Shown here: positions 8,934 through 17,073 of the stretch, one piece after another
Layout: every line of letters starts with the position of its first letter
Position numbering within the stretch: position 1 is the stretch's first letter
From: Candidatus Polarisedimenticola svalbardensis
GTDB taxonomy: Bacteria; Acidobacteriota; Polarisedimenticolia; Polarisedimenticolales; Polarisedimenticolaceae
Reading direction: 5' to 3'
DNA: 41,872 bases
Assembly (NCBI GenBank): GCA_014764515.1
Contig: JACXWD010000012.1
Span: 1-41,872 of the forward strand
The notes under the pieces: generated by a model
Databases searched by the model: none
The model's input: only the letters and a program-made list of their open reading frames with translations
What the model was told of the DNA's origin: nothing
Made by a program: the position numbers and the translations under genes

Positions 8934-9388
8934 ACGACGACTACAAACCGAAAATCCTGGTGGTGGACGACGAACCGATGGTCACCCGGACCCTGGAAGG
9001 GGTTCTCCGTATGGACGGAACCCTGGAATGCACGGCGGTGAACCGGCCGGCGGAAGGCCTGGACCACCTGGGGAAATCCCAATTCGACGTTATCCTGAGT
9101 GACTTCATCATGCCTGAACTGGACGGCCTGGAATTCCTGTCCAAGGCCCGCGAACTGCAGCCGGAAGCGTCCCGCATCCTGCTGACCGGGTATGCAGACA
9201 AGGAAAGCGCCATCCGTTCCATCAACGAAATCGGTTTGTACCAGTACATTGAGAAACCGTGGCACAACCAGCAACTGCTGATGATCCTGCGCAACGCCGC
9301 CGAGCGGACCTGCCTGCTGCGGCGACTCAACAACGGCGAGGGCTCGGATGGCGAGCTGCGCCAACAAATATGGAAGATGTTGATCTGA
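8930..9388 (+). CDS. Stand-alone receiver-domain response regulator
   Basis: 152 residues. A complete receiver fold: acidic pair D13/D14, phosphoacceptor D58 in VILSDFIMP, the switch Thr in ILLTGYAD, and Lys in YIEKPW. After the receiver only about 30 residues remain, so no DNA-binding or enzymatic output is present. The IEKPW sequence and the tail after it resemble the receiver part of HD-GYP/RpfG-type and other 'EKPW' regulators. Its start overlaps the stop of the transporter fusion (ATGA), and the kinase gene starts 2 nt after its stop. It is therefore translationally coupled in a three-gene operon and most likely receives phosphate from that kinase. Confidence 0.92.
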   Translation: MNDDYKPKILVVDDEPMVTRTLEGVLRMDGTLECTAVNRPAEGLDHLGKSQFDVILSDFIMPELDGLEFLSKARELQPEASRILLTGYADKESAIRSINEIGLYQYIEKPWHNQQLLMILRNAAERTCLLRRLNNGEGSDGELRQQIWKMLI

Positions 9389-9390
9389 TC

Positions 9391-10554
9391 ATGGCTGAAG
9401 ATTGCCCCCTTGAGCATTTCATCGACCCTTTAAGCCGCCTGGACATCGGTCGCCGGATCCTCCGGCAGAACCGGCTATCGACGGAGCGGTTCGGCGACGC
9501 CGGGGGCAGGACCTGCCACGAGGCCCATTTCAACCGTGACGAGCCGTGCGAAGGCTGCCTGTTCCAGAACGTGGTGGACGGCGGCCGGGCCGAGCGCTGG
9601 TACCTGGCCGATCGCGACGAAGACGGCAAGCCACCCTCCTATTACGAGATCAGCCTGATCCCTGTCGTCGATGAAGACGGCAAGGTCACCGCGGTACAGG
9701 AAGTGATCCGGGACGCCACCGCCACGGTGGCGGTAGAGCAACACCTGATCCAGCTGTCGGAAAATCTCGGCCACCAGACCCATAAGCTTCGCAAGGATCT
9801 GGCCGAGCTGCACAAGGCCCAGGCCGCCCTGATCCAGACCGAAAAGCTGGCGTCCCTGGGCAAGCTGGCTGCCGGCCTGACCCACGAGATCCATACGCCA
9901 CTGGGAACCCTGGTAGCCAACCTGGACGTGTTGAGGTACGAGATCAACGGCATGAAGGCCGAACTCACCGGCCAGGACGGCGTTTCGGAACGGCTCCAAC
10001 GGATGGAGGAGCTGCTGGAACTCCATGACATGGCCACGTCAAGGATTCAGACCATCATCCGTTCTCTCAGGGAGTTCGCCCACCTGGACCGGGCGGTGAT
10101 GGAAACCGTCGATCTTCACGAGGGCATCGAATCGGCACTGAACCTCCTGACCTACGAGATCAAGCAGCGGATCGAGATCGAGCGCCACTACGGCAAAATC
10201 CCGCCGGTGCAATGCCGGCCCGACGCCATGAACCAGGTGTTCATGAACCTGCTTCAGAACGCCGTGCAGGCGATCCCCGACATGGGCCGGATCCGGATCG
10301 CCACACGCCTCGAAGGCGATGGCCAGATTGTGCTGGAGTTCGAGGACGACGGCAAGGGGATTCCGGCGGACCGGCTTGAGCAGATCTTCGACCCGGGGTT
10401 CACCTCCAAACCGAGAGGGGTGGGGAGCGGCCTGGGGCTGGCCATCGCGCACCAGACCATCACCGGGCACGGTGGCACCATCGACGTGCGCAGCAAGCCT
10501 GGAGAGGGAACACGCTTTACCCTGGTGCTGCCCCTGGTTCAGGAACCGGTCTGA
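9391..10554 (+). CDS. Soluble PAS histidine kinase with a Cys-rich sensor segment
   Basis: 387 residues from the ATG at 9391; an in-frame ATG at 9370 would overlap the receiver gene. No transmembrane helix is visible, so it acts in the cytoplasm. The PAS-like N-terminus carries TCHEAHFNRDEPCEGC, a Cys-x14-Cys-x2-Cys set resembling PAS domains that may bind metal or a cofactor or sense redox. A coiled-coil follows, then the H box LTHEIHTPLG (His165), the N box NLLQNAVQAI, G1 DDGKGIP, the F box FDPGFTSK and G2 GSGLGLAIAH. All catalytic boxes are intact. It probably autophosphorylates and passes phosphate to the receiver encoded just upstream. The 3' end overlaps the convergent phosphatase-kinase gene by 16 bp. 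Confidence 0.92.
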   Translation: MAEDCPLEHFIDPLSRLDIGRRILRQNRLSTERFGDAGGRTCHEAHFNRDEPCEGCLFQNVVDGGRAERWYLADRDEDGKPPSYYEISLIPVVDEDGKVTAVQEVIRDATATVAVEQHLIQLSENLGHQTHKLRKDLAELHKAQAALIQTEKLASLGKLAAGLTHEIHTPLGTLVANLDVLRYEINGMKAELTGQDGVSERLQRMEELLELHDMATSRIQTIIRSLREFAHLDRAVMETVDLHEGIESALNLLTYEIKQRIEIERHYGKIPPVQCRPDAMNQVFMNLLQNAVQAIPDMGRIRIATRLEGDGQIVLEFEDDGKGIPADRLEQIFDPGFTSKPRGVGSGLGLAIAHQTITGHGGTIDVRSKPGEGTRFTLVLPLVQEPV

Positions 10555-12419
10555 GAACAGCCTTCAAGGAGTGCGTCCCGTCTCACTTCCACAGCCTTGA
10601 TCTGGTCCTTGTCCAGCCAGCCTCGGAGCACCTTCTTCAGGTTGCCGCTCTCCAGGTTCTTTAGAGCGGCCTCCATCTCCGGCGCCAGCACCCACCTGCC
10701 TTCAGGGAACCAGGCCTTGAGGTCGGTTTCCAGCGTAAACGCCCTGGAATGATCGATGAGGGCGATTTTGCCTTCCACCGGAATGTGGAGGATGTCGCTC
10801 TCCTTGCGGTCCATGTTCCCGATCAAGGCATCAAAAACCTTGCCGGCCTCGAGCTGCAGCTTGATCGCTTCATCGTGACCCGGCGGCAGACCGTACTCCC
10901 TTGCACCCTGGGCGTCCAAAGCGTGCTCCACAAAATACTGCAGCGAGCACGGCACGTTGACGCCGGACTTTCGCAGCACCGTGACCGGCACCAGGTTCAG
11001 ACCGAGCCTGCGGTCCAGGCGGTAGGCGGCTATTTCGTGCTGATAGCGGTCACCCGGCTCCTGGACGTTCTTGCAAACGCCTCGGACCCGCTTCTTGTCC
11101 TTGCGGAATTCCATGAGCATCGGCCGGGTGCTGCCCTTCCCCAACCGGCGAACGGATTGCACCTTGCCGGACTCCAGCAGGTTCTCGAGGACAAGGTCCG
11201 ACAGCTGGGGCACGGTGGACAGCGCCCCTTCTCCTTCAGGAGGCTCGATGGTGGCCAGGGCCAGCTCTCCGGTCCGTGCATCGAATACCCGGACCTCGTT
11301 GTCCTCGATCACCAGGGCCTGGGGGGCGCCGCCCCCGGGATAGGCCATACCGACGTCGGCGCGGAACAGTTTGCCGCCGAACCGGGACGTGATGTGCCCT
11401 TCCTTCGCGATGGAGTGCCCAACCACCATGGCCCGGCCACCCAGCGTTTCGAGACAGGCGGCTACACGCTCCCGCTCCACCCGCTCGGCTTCCAGGGAGT
11501 TGCCTCTGTACCACACCGGGCCTTCCGGGGAGACCGCCGGAGATTTCAGGATCTCGCGGAGGGCGCCGGCCGCCTCCTTCTCCACCTTGTTGGCCATTCC
11601 GGACATAACCTCTGCGGCGATCCCCATGGTCCGGCGGAAATCATCGGAAACGGTCACTTCGCCCGACTCGATGAGCACTTCGCGCAGTTTCCAGTAGTTC
11701 CGGATCCCGTTTCTAACCGACTGGTTGATCCGTTCATACCCCAACCCGGCCGTTTCCTCGGTGAGCCCCCCGTGTACGAACACAAAGCCGTTGAGACGGA
11801 GGATGACGTGCTGGTCCAGCAGCCAGTTGGAATAGACGCCGTCCGGTCCGAAGGCGGAACGTCTTGCGAAGTAGCCGGGAGGGTACGTGTCTTCAAATCT
11901 GCGCTGGAAGTTCTCCCGGTTGAGACCTTCTCCCCGGATCTGTCCGTAGAACCGCTTGGATGCTTCCCGGCGCTGGTCCGGATCCTCTTCATCAATGAAC
12001 GCTTCGTACCCTTCCTGAGGCACGTAGCGCAGGTCCTGCATCATGTTCATGACCTCGTGGTTCCCCAGGAGTACGTGAACCCGGCCATCCGCCTCTTCCG
12101 CTTCCCCCTGCAGACGGCGCACGAGATCCAGCAGCTGCCGCTCCTGCGGCCCCCGGTCGGTCATATCGCCTACGAAAACCAGGTGGGTATTTCCTCCGGC
12201 CCAGCGCAGATCCTCGTCAACAAGTTCGAGGCCGAACAGCACCAGTTGAACCTGGGCGAATCCGCCGTGAGTGTCCCCCAGGGCGACGATCCGCGGCACC
12301 CCCTCCCAGGTCCAGGGCGACGTCTCCATGGGGCCGGTGAACTCCTCCCCGGCGAACGAGGGCAGGGCCGCGATGAGCAGCAAAACGACCAACAGTACCG
12401 ATCGTCCCGGATGTCGCAA
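10539..12419 (-). CDS. Exported metallophosphoesterase fused to a Fam20/PI4K/HipA-like kinase domain
   Basis: 626 residues starting at a TTG with GAAGGAGG 6 nt upstream. A signal peptide (RSVLLVVLLLIAALPSFA, cleavage near residue 23) predicts export. Residues about 42-375 are a calcineurin-type phosphatase: GDTHGG (D49, H51), GDMTDRGP, GNHE, VHGGL and VGHS supply the two-metal site of PPP/Shewanella-like phosphatases. Residues about 415-610 look like an atypical kinase: a glycine-containing LGKGSTRP loop, candidate catalytic Lys450 in GVCKN, a Glu in the following helix (HEIAAYRLDRRLG), DALIGNMDR with Asp537, and a metal-binding Asp556 in LIDHSRAF. The usual Asn after 'GNxDRxxx' is Asp here. 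The kinase call is by motif only. If correct, one exported polypeptide carries opposing phosphorylation activities. I know of no characterised example. Confidence 0.82.
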   Translation of the reverse strand: MRHPGRSVLLVVLLLIAALPSFAGEEFTGPMETSPWTWEGVPRIVALGDTHGGFAQVQLVLFGLELVDEDLRWAGGNTHLVFVGDMTDRGPQERQLLDLVRRLQGEAEEADGRVHVLLGNHEVMNMMQDLRYVPQEGYEAFIDEEDPDQRREASKRFYGQIRGEGLNRENFQRRFEDTYPPGYFARRSAFGPDGVYSNWLLDQHVILRLNGFVFVHGGLTEETAGLGYERINQSVRNGIRNYWKLREVLIESGEVTVSDDFRRTMGIAAEVMSGMANKVEKEAAGALREILKSPAVSPEGPVWYRGNSLEAERVERERVAACLETLGGRAMVVGHSIAKEGHITSRFGGKLFRADVGMAYPGGGAPQALVIEDNEVRVFDARTGELALATIEPPEGEGALSTVPQLSDLVLENLLESGKVQSVRRLGKGSTRPMLMEFRKDKKRVRGVCKNVQEPGDRYQHEIAAYRLDRRLGLNLVPVTVLRKSGVNVPCSLQYFVEHALDAQGAREYGLPPGHDEAIKLQLEAGKVFDALIGNMDRKESDILHIPVEGKIALIDHSRAFTLETDLKAWFPEGRWVLAPEMEAALKNLESGNLKKVLRGWLDKDQIKAVEVRRDALLEGCSQTGS

Positions 12420-12516
12420 ATCAGGCCTCCTTCAATTAGCTTAATGCCTGGATCGGGAATTACGCAATCGAGACGATCCGGACGGCTCTGATAAGATCGT
12501 CCGGGGGAGCAGCTCA

Positions 12517-13140
12517 TTGACCGACGGATCTTCCAGAAAATACCGGGTCGGCAACAGCCTTCAGGACTATTGCCGGCCTTGCGGCATCAGCCGCATCCAC
12601 ACCATCCTGGCGGCATCGCCTGACGGCGTTCCGATCCGGGTGGTCTGCGACTACTGCTCCAGCCTGCACAACTACCGGGGCGACCGCCAACCCCGAACAC
12701 CCCGCACAGCCACCGGTGAACGGCCTGCCCGACAGCCACCGTCCAGCGATCCGCTGCCCCTGGTCAGCGAACGCGAAAGGAGCCTTCCGCCCATGAGCAT
12801 GGACAACAGCCCGGACCTTGAAATGATGCTGCGCCGGATCATCCGCGAGGAATCCGGCCTGACCGCCGTGGTCCCCGAGGACAAGTGGAGGGGCGGAGAA
12901 CTGGTGCTGCGCCCCGGCCGGGAAGGGGTTCAGGAGAAGAGCTGGCCGATCGATTCGTTCTTCCACAAGATCGTCATGGTCCGGAACCGGCTGCGAACGC
13001 TGGAACAACATGTCAACGGCTCGGATCTCCCCGACGACACCAAGGTCAAGCTGCAGAGCTACATCACCGGCTGCTACGGATCCCTCACCAGCTTCAACGT
13101 GCTGTTCGCCGACGAGGACGACCGCTTCACGACCAAGTGA
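12517..13140 (+). CDS. Zinc-ribbon protein of unknown function
   Basis: 207 residues from a TTG at 12517, supported by GGGGGAG about 7 nt upstream. The N-terminus carries two Cys pairs, YCRPCG (C19, C22) and CDYCSSLHNYRG (C44, C47), the spacing of a zinc ribbon. A Pro/Arg-rich linker follows (about 58-92). The C-terminal helical region (PIDSFFHKIVMVRNRLRTLEQHVN... LQSYITGCYGSLTSFNVLF) is also conserved-looking. The 'RVVCDYCSSLHNYR' style recurs in uncharacterised acidobacterial and delta-proteobacterial proteins, to my knowledge without known function. It is divergent from the phosphatase-kinase gene, with a 7-bp inverted repeat (GACGATC...GATCGTC) in the short intergenic gap. It abuts the convergent nnrU-like gene. 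Confidence 0.75.
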   Translation: MTDGSSRKYRVGNSLQDYCRPCGISRIHTILAASPDGVPIRVVCDYCSSLHNYRGDRQPRTPRTATGERPARQPPSSDPLPLVSERERSLPPMSMDNSPDLEMMLRRIIREESGLTAVVPEDKWRGGELVLRPGREGVQEKSWPIDSFFHKIVMVRNRLRTLEQHVNGSDLPDDTKVKLQSYITGCYGSLTSFNVLFADEDDRFTTK

Positions 13141-13827
13141 TCAGTACCCGCCGATCCAGAGCGGGTGGATGAACCGCATCGCCAGAAACAGCACCACCAC
13201 AATCACGGAGCTCCACCAGCGGTACTCGGCGATCCCCAGCCGCTGCCTGCCCTGCAGGATCGCCAGGAACGGCACATACGAGGTAGTCTCGTAAAATGCC
13301 GGGAACGTTTCCGCATGGGTGGTCAGGAACCGCCGGTCCTGATGCCAGGCCGACAACAGCACATACACAAGGAACCCGCCGAAGAACACCCAGTCCCCGG
13401 CGTGGGGGTTCATGATCATGTGGGCGACGGCGAACAGGCCGAAGGCGGTGTTCATCGGGTGCCGGGTGATCCGGGTGATGCGGTACGCACCCCGGGCCTG
13501 CTTCCCTGCGATTTCCGAGGCGGTGGACATCGGATTGGCGGTCAAGTACGCATGGACCAGGAAGAAGAACGCCACGAACATCAGTCCTTCAGTCACCCTG
13601 ACGAAAGAAGGCTGGTATTCGAAAAGCTCCGCACCGCTGTGCCGGTTTCCCCAGTACACCACCACCAGCGGGATGAAGGTCACCAGCGAGACCACGGAAT
13701 AAATCGCCTTGAACCCGATCAACCCGGCCCTCCCGATCAGCCAGGTCCGCACCGGCACCGTGGAGCCGAGTAGATGGGTGCCGCCGAAGGCGACCCACCA
13801 CAGGAGGATTTCTGTTTCTGGTTTCAT
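13141..13827 (-). CDS. NnrU-family integral membrane protein
   Basis: 228 residues starting at the ATG at 13827, which has GGAGGCG upstream. The reading frame stays open well upstream, but the sequence there is antisense to the exchanger gene. About six hydrophobic helices are present. NnrU-family signatures are THLLGS near the N-terminus and TRHPMNTAFGLFAVAHM in the middle, whose histidines are conserved. The family includes NnrU, linked to nitric oxide/denitrification gene clusters, and the plant 15-cis-zeta-carotene isomerase, where conserved histidines bind heme. No denitrification or carotenoid genes adjoin it, so the exact reaction is open. Confidence 0.85.
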   Translation of the reverse strand: MKPETEILLWWVAFGGTHLLGSTVPVRTWLIGRAGLIGFKAIYSVVSLVTFIPLVVVYWGNRHSGAELFEYQPSFVRVTEGLMFVAFFFLVHAYLTANPMSTASEIAGKQARGAYRITRITRHPMNTAFGLFAVAHMIMNPHAGDWVFFGGFLVYVLLSAWHQDRRFLTTHAETFPAFYETTSYVPFLAILQGRQRLGIAEYRWWSSVIVVVLFLAMRFIHPLWIGGY

Positions 13828-13888
13828 GGTTGCGCCTCCATCTACCCCATTGTACGCCAGTCCCGGCAGTTTGTTAGAATCCATACCC

Positions 13889-14845
13889 ATGAACTTCGGA
13901 CTGACATTACTGGCCGGCCTGATCGTCCTCCTGGCCGGGGGCGAACTGCTGGTGCGTGGCGCATCCGCCCTGGCAAGGAACCTGGGGGTCTCGCCCTTCG
14001 TGGTCGGGCTGACCGTGGTCGCCTTCGGCACCAGCGCTCCGGAACTGGCGGTGAACGTCTCTGCCGCCCTGAGTGGGAATAGCGACATCACCTTCGGCAA
14101 TGTCATCGGCTCCAACATCGCCAACATCGGCCTGATCATCGGACTCACAGCCCTGATGAAGGCGTTCACGGTGCGCCGATCCATCGTCAGCCGGGAGATC
14201 CCGGTGATGCTGGGGGTGACCGCACTGGGGATCGTACTGGCCCTCGATGCCCGGTTCGGCCGGGTGGACGGTGCCATCCTGCTGGTCTGTTTCGTCTGCT
14301 TCCTGTTCGTCACCACCCGGACCGCCCTGAAGGACCGGAATAAGGATCGGTTCCTGGAGGGGGCCGAGGGCGAAGAGGAAGCCCACAAGGTGATGCACTG
14401 GGCGCCGGCCTCCCTGCTCACCCTGGCCGGCCTGGCCGGGGTACTTCTGGGAAGCGACTGGACGGTGGACGGCGCCTCCGGCGTCGCCGTCAGCCTGGGG
14501 ATGAGCCAGGCAGTCATCGGCCTCACCATCGTCGCCCTGGGCACAAGCCTTCCGGAACTGACCACTTCCCTGTTCGCCGTGCGGAAAGGTCAGGCCGAAC
14601 TGGCCATCGGGAACGTGGTCGGCTCCAACATCTTCAACCTGCTGTTCATCCTGGGGGTCTCGTCGGGCATCCGGGCTGTGGAGGTGCCGCGAGGCGGATT
14701 CATGGACCTCATCGCCATGGCAATCTTCTCGGTGGTGTTGCTCCCATTCGCCATGAGCCGGCAGCGACTGGCGCGGCACGAGGGCCTGCTGCTTCTGGCC
14801 GGTTACCTGGCCTACATGGCCTGGCGGACCTTGTCCACCAGTTGA
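13889..14845 (+). CDS. Sodium/calcium exchanger family protein (YrbG-like)
   Basis: 318 residues from the ATG at 13889. Two inverted repeats of the cation/Ca2+ exchanger fold are clear. The alpha-1 repeat has VVAFGTSAPELAVNVSAA and GNVIGSNIANIGLI; the alpha-2 repeat has IVALGTSLPELTTSLFAV and GNVVGSNIFNLLFI. The Glu of each 'GTSxPEL' lies in the ion-binding site. Ten or so transmembrane helices flank a short acidic cytoplasmic loop (EGAEGEEEAHKV). It would exchange Na+ for Ca2+ across the inner membrane. It is divergent from nnrU, and its 3' end overlaps the convergent hybrid kinase by 34 bp. Confidence 0.93.
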   Translation: MNFGLTLLAGLIVLLAGGELLVRGASALARNLGVSPFVVGLTVVAFGTSAPELAVNVSAALSGNSDITFGNVIGSNIANIGLIIGLTALMKAFTVRRSIVSREIPVMLGVTALGIVLALDARFGRVDGAILLVCFVCFLFVTTRTALKDRNKDRFLEGAEGEEEAHKVMHWAPASLLTLAGLAGVLLGSDWTVDGASGVAVSLGMSQAVIGLTIVALGTSLPELTTSLFAVRKGQAELAIGNVVGSNIFNLLFILGVSSGIRAVEVPRGGFMDLIAMAIFSVVLLPFAMSRQRLARHEGLLLLAGYLAYMAWRTLSTS

Positions 14846-16380
14846 GTCGTGGAAAACGGTTTGCGCAGCAGGTGGACGTCTTCGATGGCGAAGCCGTGGC
14901 GACTCAGGATGTCGTCGGTGTAGCCGGACATGAACAGGGCCGGCAGCTCCGGCCGGTTCTCCAGGATCCTGGCGACCAGATCGGGACCGTTCATCACAGG
15001 CATCATCACATCGGTCAGGATCAGGTCCACGTCATTGCCGTCCTTCCGGAACATGCGCAATGCAGCGGCGCCGTTGCGCGCTTCCAGGACCTGGTACCCT
15101 TCCGCCTCCAGGGCCTGTTTCACCAGGCCGGCCACAGTCGGCTCATCTTCGACCACCAGCACCGTGCCGGTACCGTGTTCCCGTTCGGTGTCTTCATCAC
15201 ATGGTTCCGCCGTAACCGGCAATTCACTGCAAACCGGGAGGTAAATTTCCAGAACCGCACCTTCACCTTCCCTGGTCACCAGCTTCACATCCCCACCGCT
15301 CTGTTTGACCATGCCGTACACGCTGGACAGGCCCAGGCCGACTCCCCGACTTTCGCCTTTGGTCGTAAAGAACGGTTCAAACGCGGCGGAGGCGACTTCC
15401 GGGGACATGCCGCAGCCGCTATCCTCTACCCGCAGGCAGGCATAGTCGCCTGGTTCAAGATCCAGCCCGCTGCCGCTTTCCATCGATACCCGTGATGTAT
15501 CGACCGTCAGGGTTCCACCCTGAGGCATGGCGTCCCGGGCGTTGGTCACCAGGTGCAGGATGACCTGTTCCATCTGGCCCGGATCGACCCGCACTGGAAT
15601 CCCGCCCTTATCGTGTCGGATGCTCAGATGAATCTGCTCACCGATCAGGCGGCGGATCATTGTGTTCAGGTTGTCGACGATGGAGTGCAACTCCACCACT
15701 TTCGGCTTCAGGTCCTGCTTGCGTCCGAACGCCAGAAGATGTGAGATCAGACCTGCCGCCTCTTCACCGCCGGCCCGGATCGCCTCGACCTGCTCCAGCA
15801 GTTTCGGCGAGTTGGCCAACTGGCGGGCGAGGAGATCGGCATAGCCCAGGACGGAGACCAGGATGTTGTTGAAATCGTGGGCGACTCCCCCGGCCAGTTT
15901 GCCGATCGCCTCCATCTTCTGGGCGTGCCGGAGTTGCAGCTCCAGGTCCTTGCGCTCGGATATCTCCCGCCATACGACATGGATCAGGACCTTGTCCCCT
16001 TCGGGAACAGGCGTCAGAAGAACCTCTACCGGGAACACTTCCCCGTCGGCGCGCTGGTGGTCCCATTCGAAGCGATGGCTGCCCCGCTCCATGGCGATGG
16101 CGATCATCTCGCTGGCCTTCTCGAACGACCGCCTGCCGTCCGGCTGAAGCTGAGGGGACAGTTCGGACGGGTGGGTCTGGAGCAGTTCTTCCTTGGTCCG
16201 ATACCGAAGCATTCGAACGGTCGCCTCGTTGCAATCCACGAAGGTCTCACCATCGATAACCAGGATGGCGTCGGCGGAGCGTTCAAACAGCAGCTGGTAT
16301 TTATTCTGACGGTCCGGGCTTTCGCCGGGGTGGCGTCGGGGATGCACGTCCTCCCTGGACCCATTTTCATTCGATGCCAT
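14812..16380 (-). CDS. Hybrid sensor histidine kinase (PAS-HisKA-HATPase-receiver)
   Basis: 522 residues from the ATG at 16380, chosen because AGAGGGTTCC precedes it; an upstream TTG at 16401 has no SD. Order: PAS (about 27-145, LLFERSADAILVIDG... ISERKDLE), H box GGVAHDFNNIL (His168), HATPase with VTNARDAM, EDSGCGM, FEPFFTTK and GVGLGLSSVYG, then a C-terminal receiver with DLILTDVMMP (Asp457) and LRKPFS. The AHDFNNIL form with a 'FFTTKGExxGVGLGL' lid is typical of hybrid kinases in environmental bacteria. It has no transmembrane segment, so it is cytoplasmic. No output regulator is nearby. It lies downstream of the polysaccharide cluster on the same strand. Confidence 0.95.
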   Translation of the reverse strand: MASNENGSREDVHPRRHPGESPDRQNKYQLLFERSADAILVIDGETFVDCNEATVRMLRYRTKEELLQTHPSELSPQLQPDGRRSFEKASEMIAIAMERGSHRFEWDHQRADGEVFPVEVLLTPVPEGDKVLIHVVWREISERKDLELQLRHAQKMEAIGKLAGGVAHDFNNILVSVLGYADLLARQLANSPKLLEQVEAIRAGGEEAAGLISHLLAFGRKQDLKPKVVELHSIVDNLNTMIRRLIGEQIHLSIRHDKGGIPVRVDPGQMEQVILHLVTNARDAMPQGGTLTVDTSRVSMESGSGLDLEPGDYACLRVEDSGCGMSPEVASAAFEPFFTTKGESRGVGLGLSSVYGMVKQSGGDVKLVTREGEGAVLEIYLPVCSELPVTAEPCDEDTEREHGTGTVLVVEDEPTVAGLVKQALEAEGYQVLEARNGAAALRMFRKDGNDVDLILTDVMMPVMNGPDLVARILENRPELPALFMSGYTDDILSRHGFAIEDVHLLRKPFSTTQLVDKVRQAM

Positions 16381-16487
16381 GGAACCCTCTGTTGCGTTCA
16401 ATTTTCTGGTCTGAATAAAGATAGGTTCTGCCGCGGGGCAGGGGCCAGCGGAACCTGATTGCCGGATATAATGGCTTTATTCCGCCG

Positions 16488-17062
16488 TTATTTGAGGAGG
16501 CGCCGGAGGTTGGTAGAGGCCCGGATAACCGGCAGGCCGAGTTCCTCGCCGGCACTGAGCAGGCGGCCTGCCACCATGGCATCCAGTTCGCGATCGTCCA
16601 GATCAACATCAAAGCCCCGGACGTACAGCAGGTGGGTAAGGCGGTTCTCCTCTTGCTCCCGCTCCAGGTTCTTGAGAACGGTAAAGAACGAATCGACGCC
16701 GCCTGAGAAAAAACAGCCGACACCCTTTGAGCCGTCGGTCCCGTCAGGCTCCCGGTCAACGCCACGAACGGAGCCGAGCTTGATGCCGTACCAGTCCTGC
16801 CAGATCCTGCCTATCTGCTTGAAGTTATCGTTGAGCGCGCTGGAAACTTCGCCGTCCACCTGAAGATCGGAGCCGGTTTTGGCCGCCAGCGGCAACAACG
16901 ACGTCAGGAAAGGAGTTCCCGGTCGCTGGATCCCTCCAGCAGTCCCTCGGGGAACCGGAACCATAGCCGGAACGGATCCCCCTCCCCGGGCACGCCGTGC
17001 ACTGAGGCGGAAAGCTCCTTCTCGGAACCGACAGCCTCCAGCCGGATATCCTTGACCAGCAT
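16488..17062 (-). pseudogene. Broken PP-loop (SGGxDS) ATPase gene: one frameshift and a lost 3' end
   Basis: The first part reads from the ATG at 17062 (MLVKDIRLEAVGSEKELSAS... FRLWFRFPEGLLEGSSDR) and then hits a stop near 16915. The continuation lies in the next frame: TPFLTSLLPLAAKTGSDLQV... DWYGIKL, then GVGCFFSGGVDSFFTVLKN, the ATP-pyrophosphatase PP-loop. Joining the halves requires one extra base in a G run near 16917-16919. The frame then stops after ASTNLRRLLK at 16488, where I would expect the family's C-terminal half to continue; none of it is found downstream in other frames. Proteins of this type occur in polysaccharide clusters, which fits the pyruvyl-transferase gene 11 nt upstream. 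The frameshift could be a sequencing error; the missing 3' half could not. Confidence 0.72.
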
Positions 17063-17073
17063 CACCGGCCGGC

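Noticed and set aside
9259-9390. Extended start of the PAS kinase inside the receiver gene
   Set aside because: It would overlap the receiver gene by about 130 nt; ATG 9391 gives tight coupling and a sensible N-terminus.
13828-14565. Upstream extension of the NnrU frame to 14565
   Set aside because: The extension is Ser/Arg/Thr-rich and antisense to the YrbG exchanger; the ATG at 13827 has its own SD.
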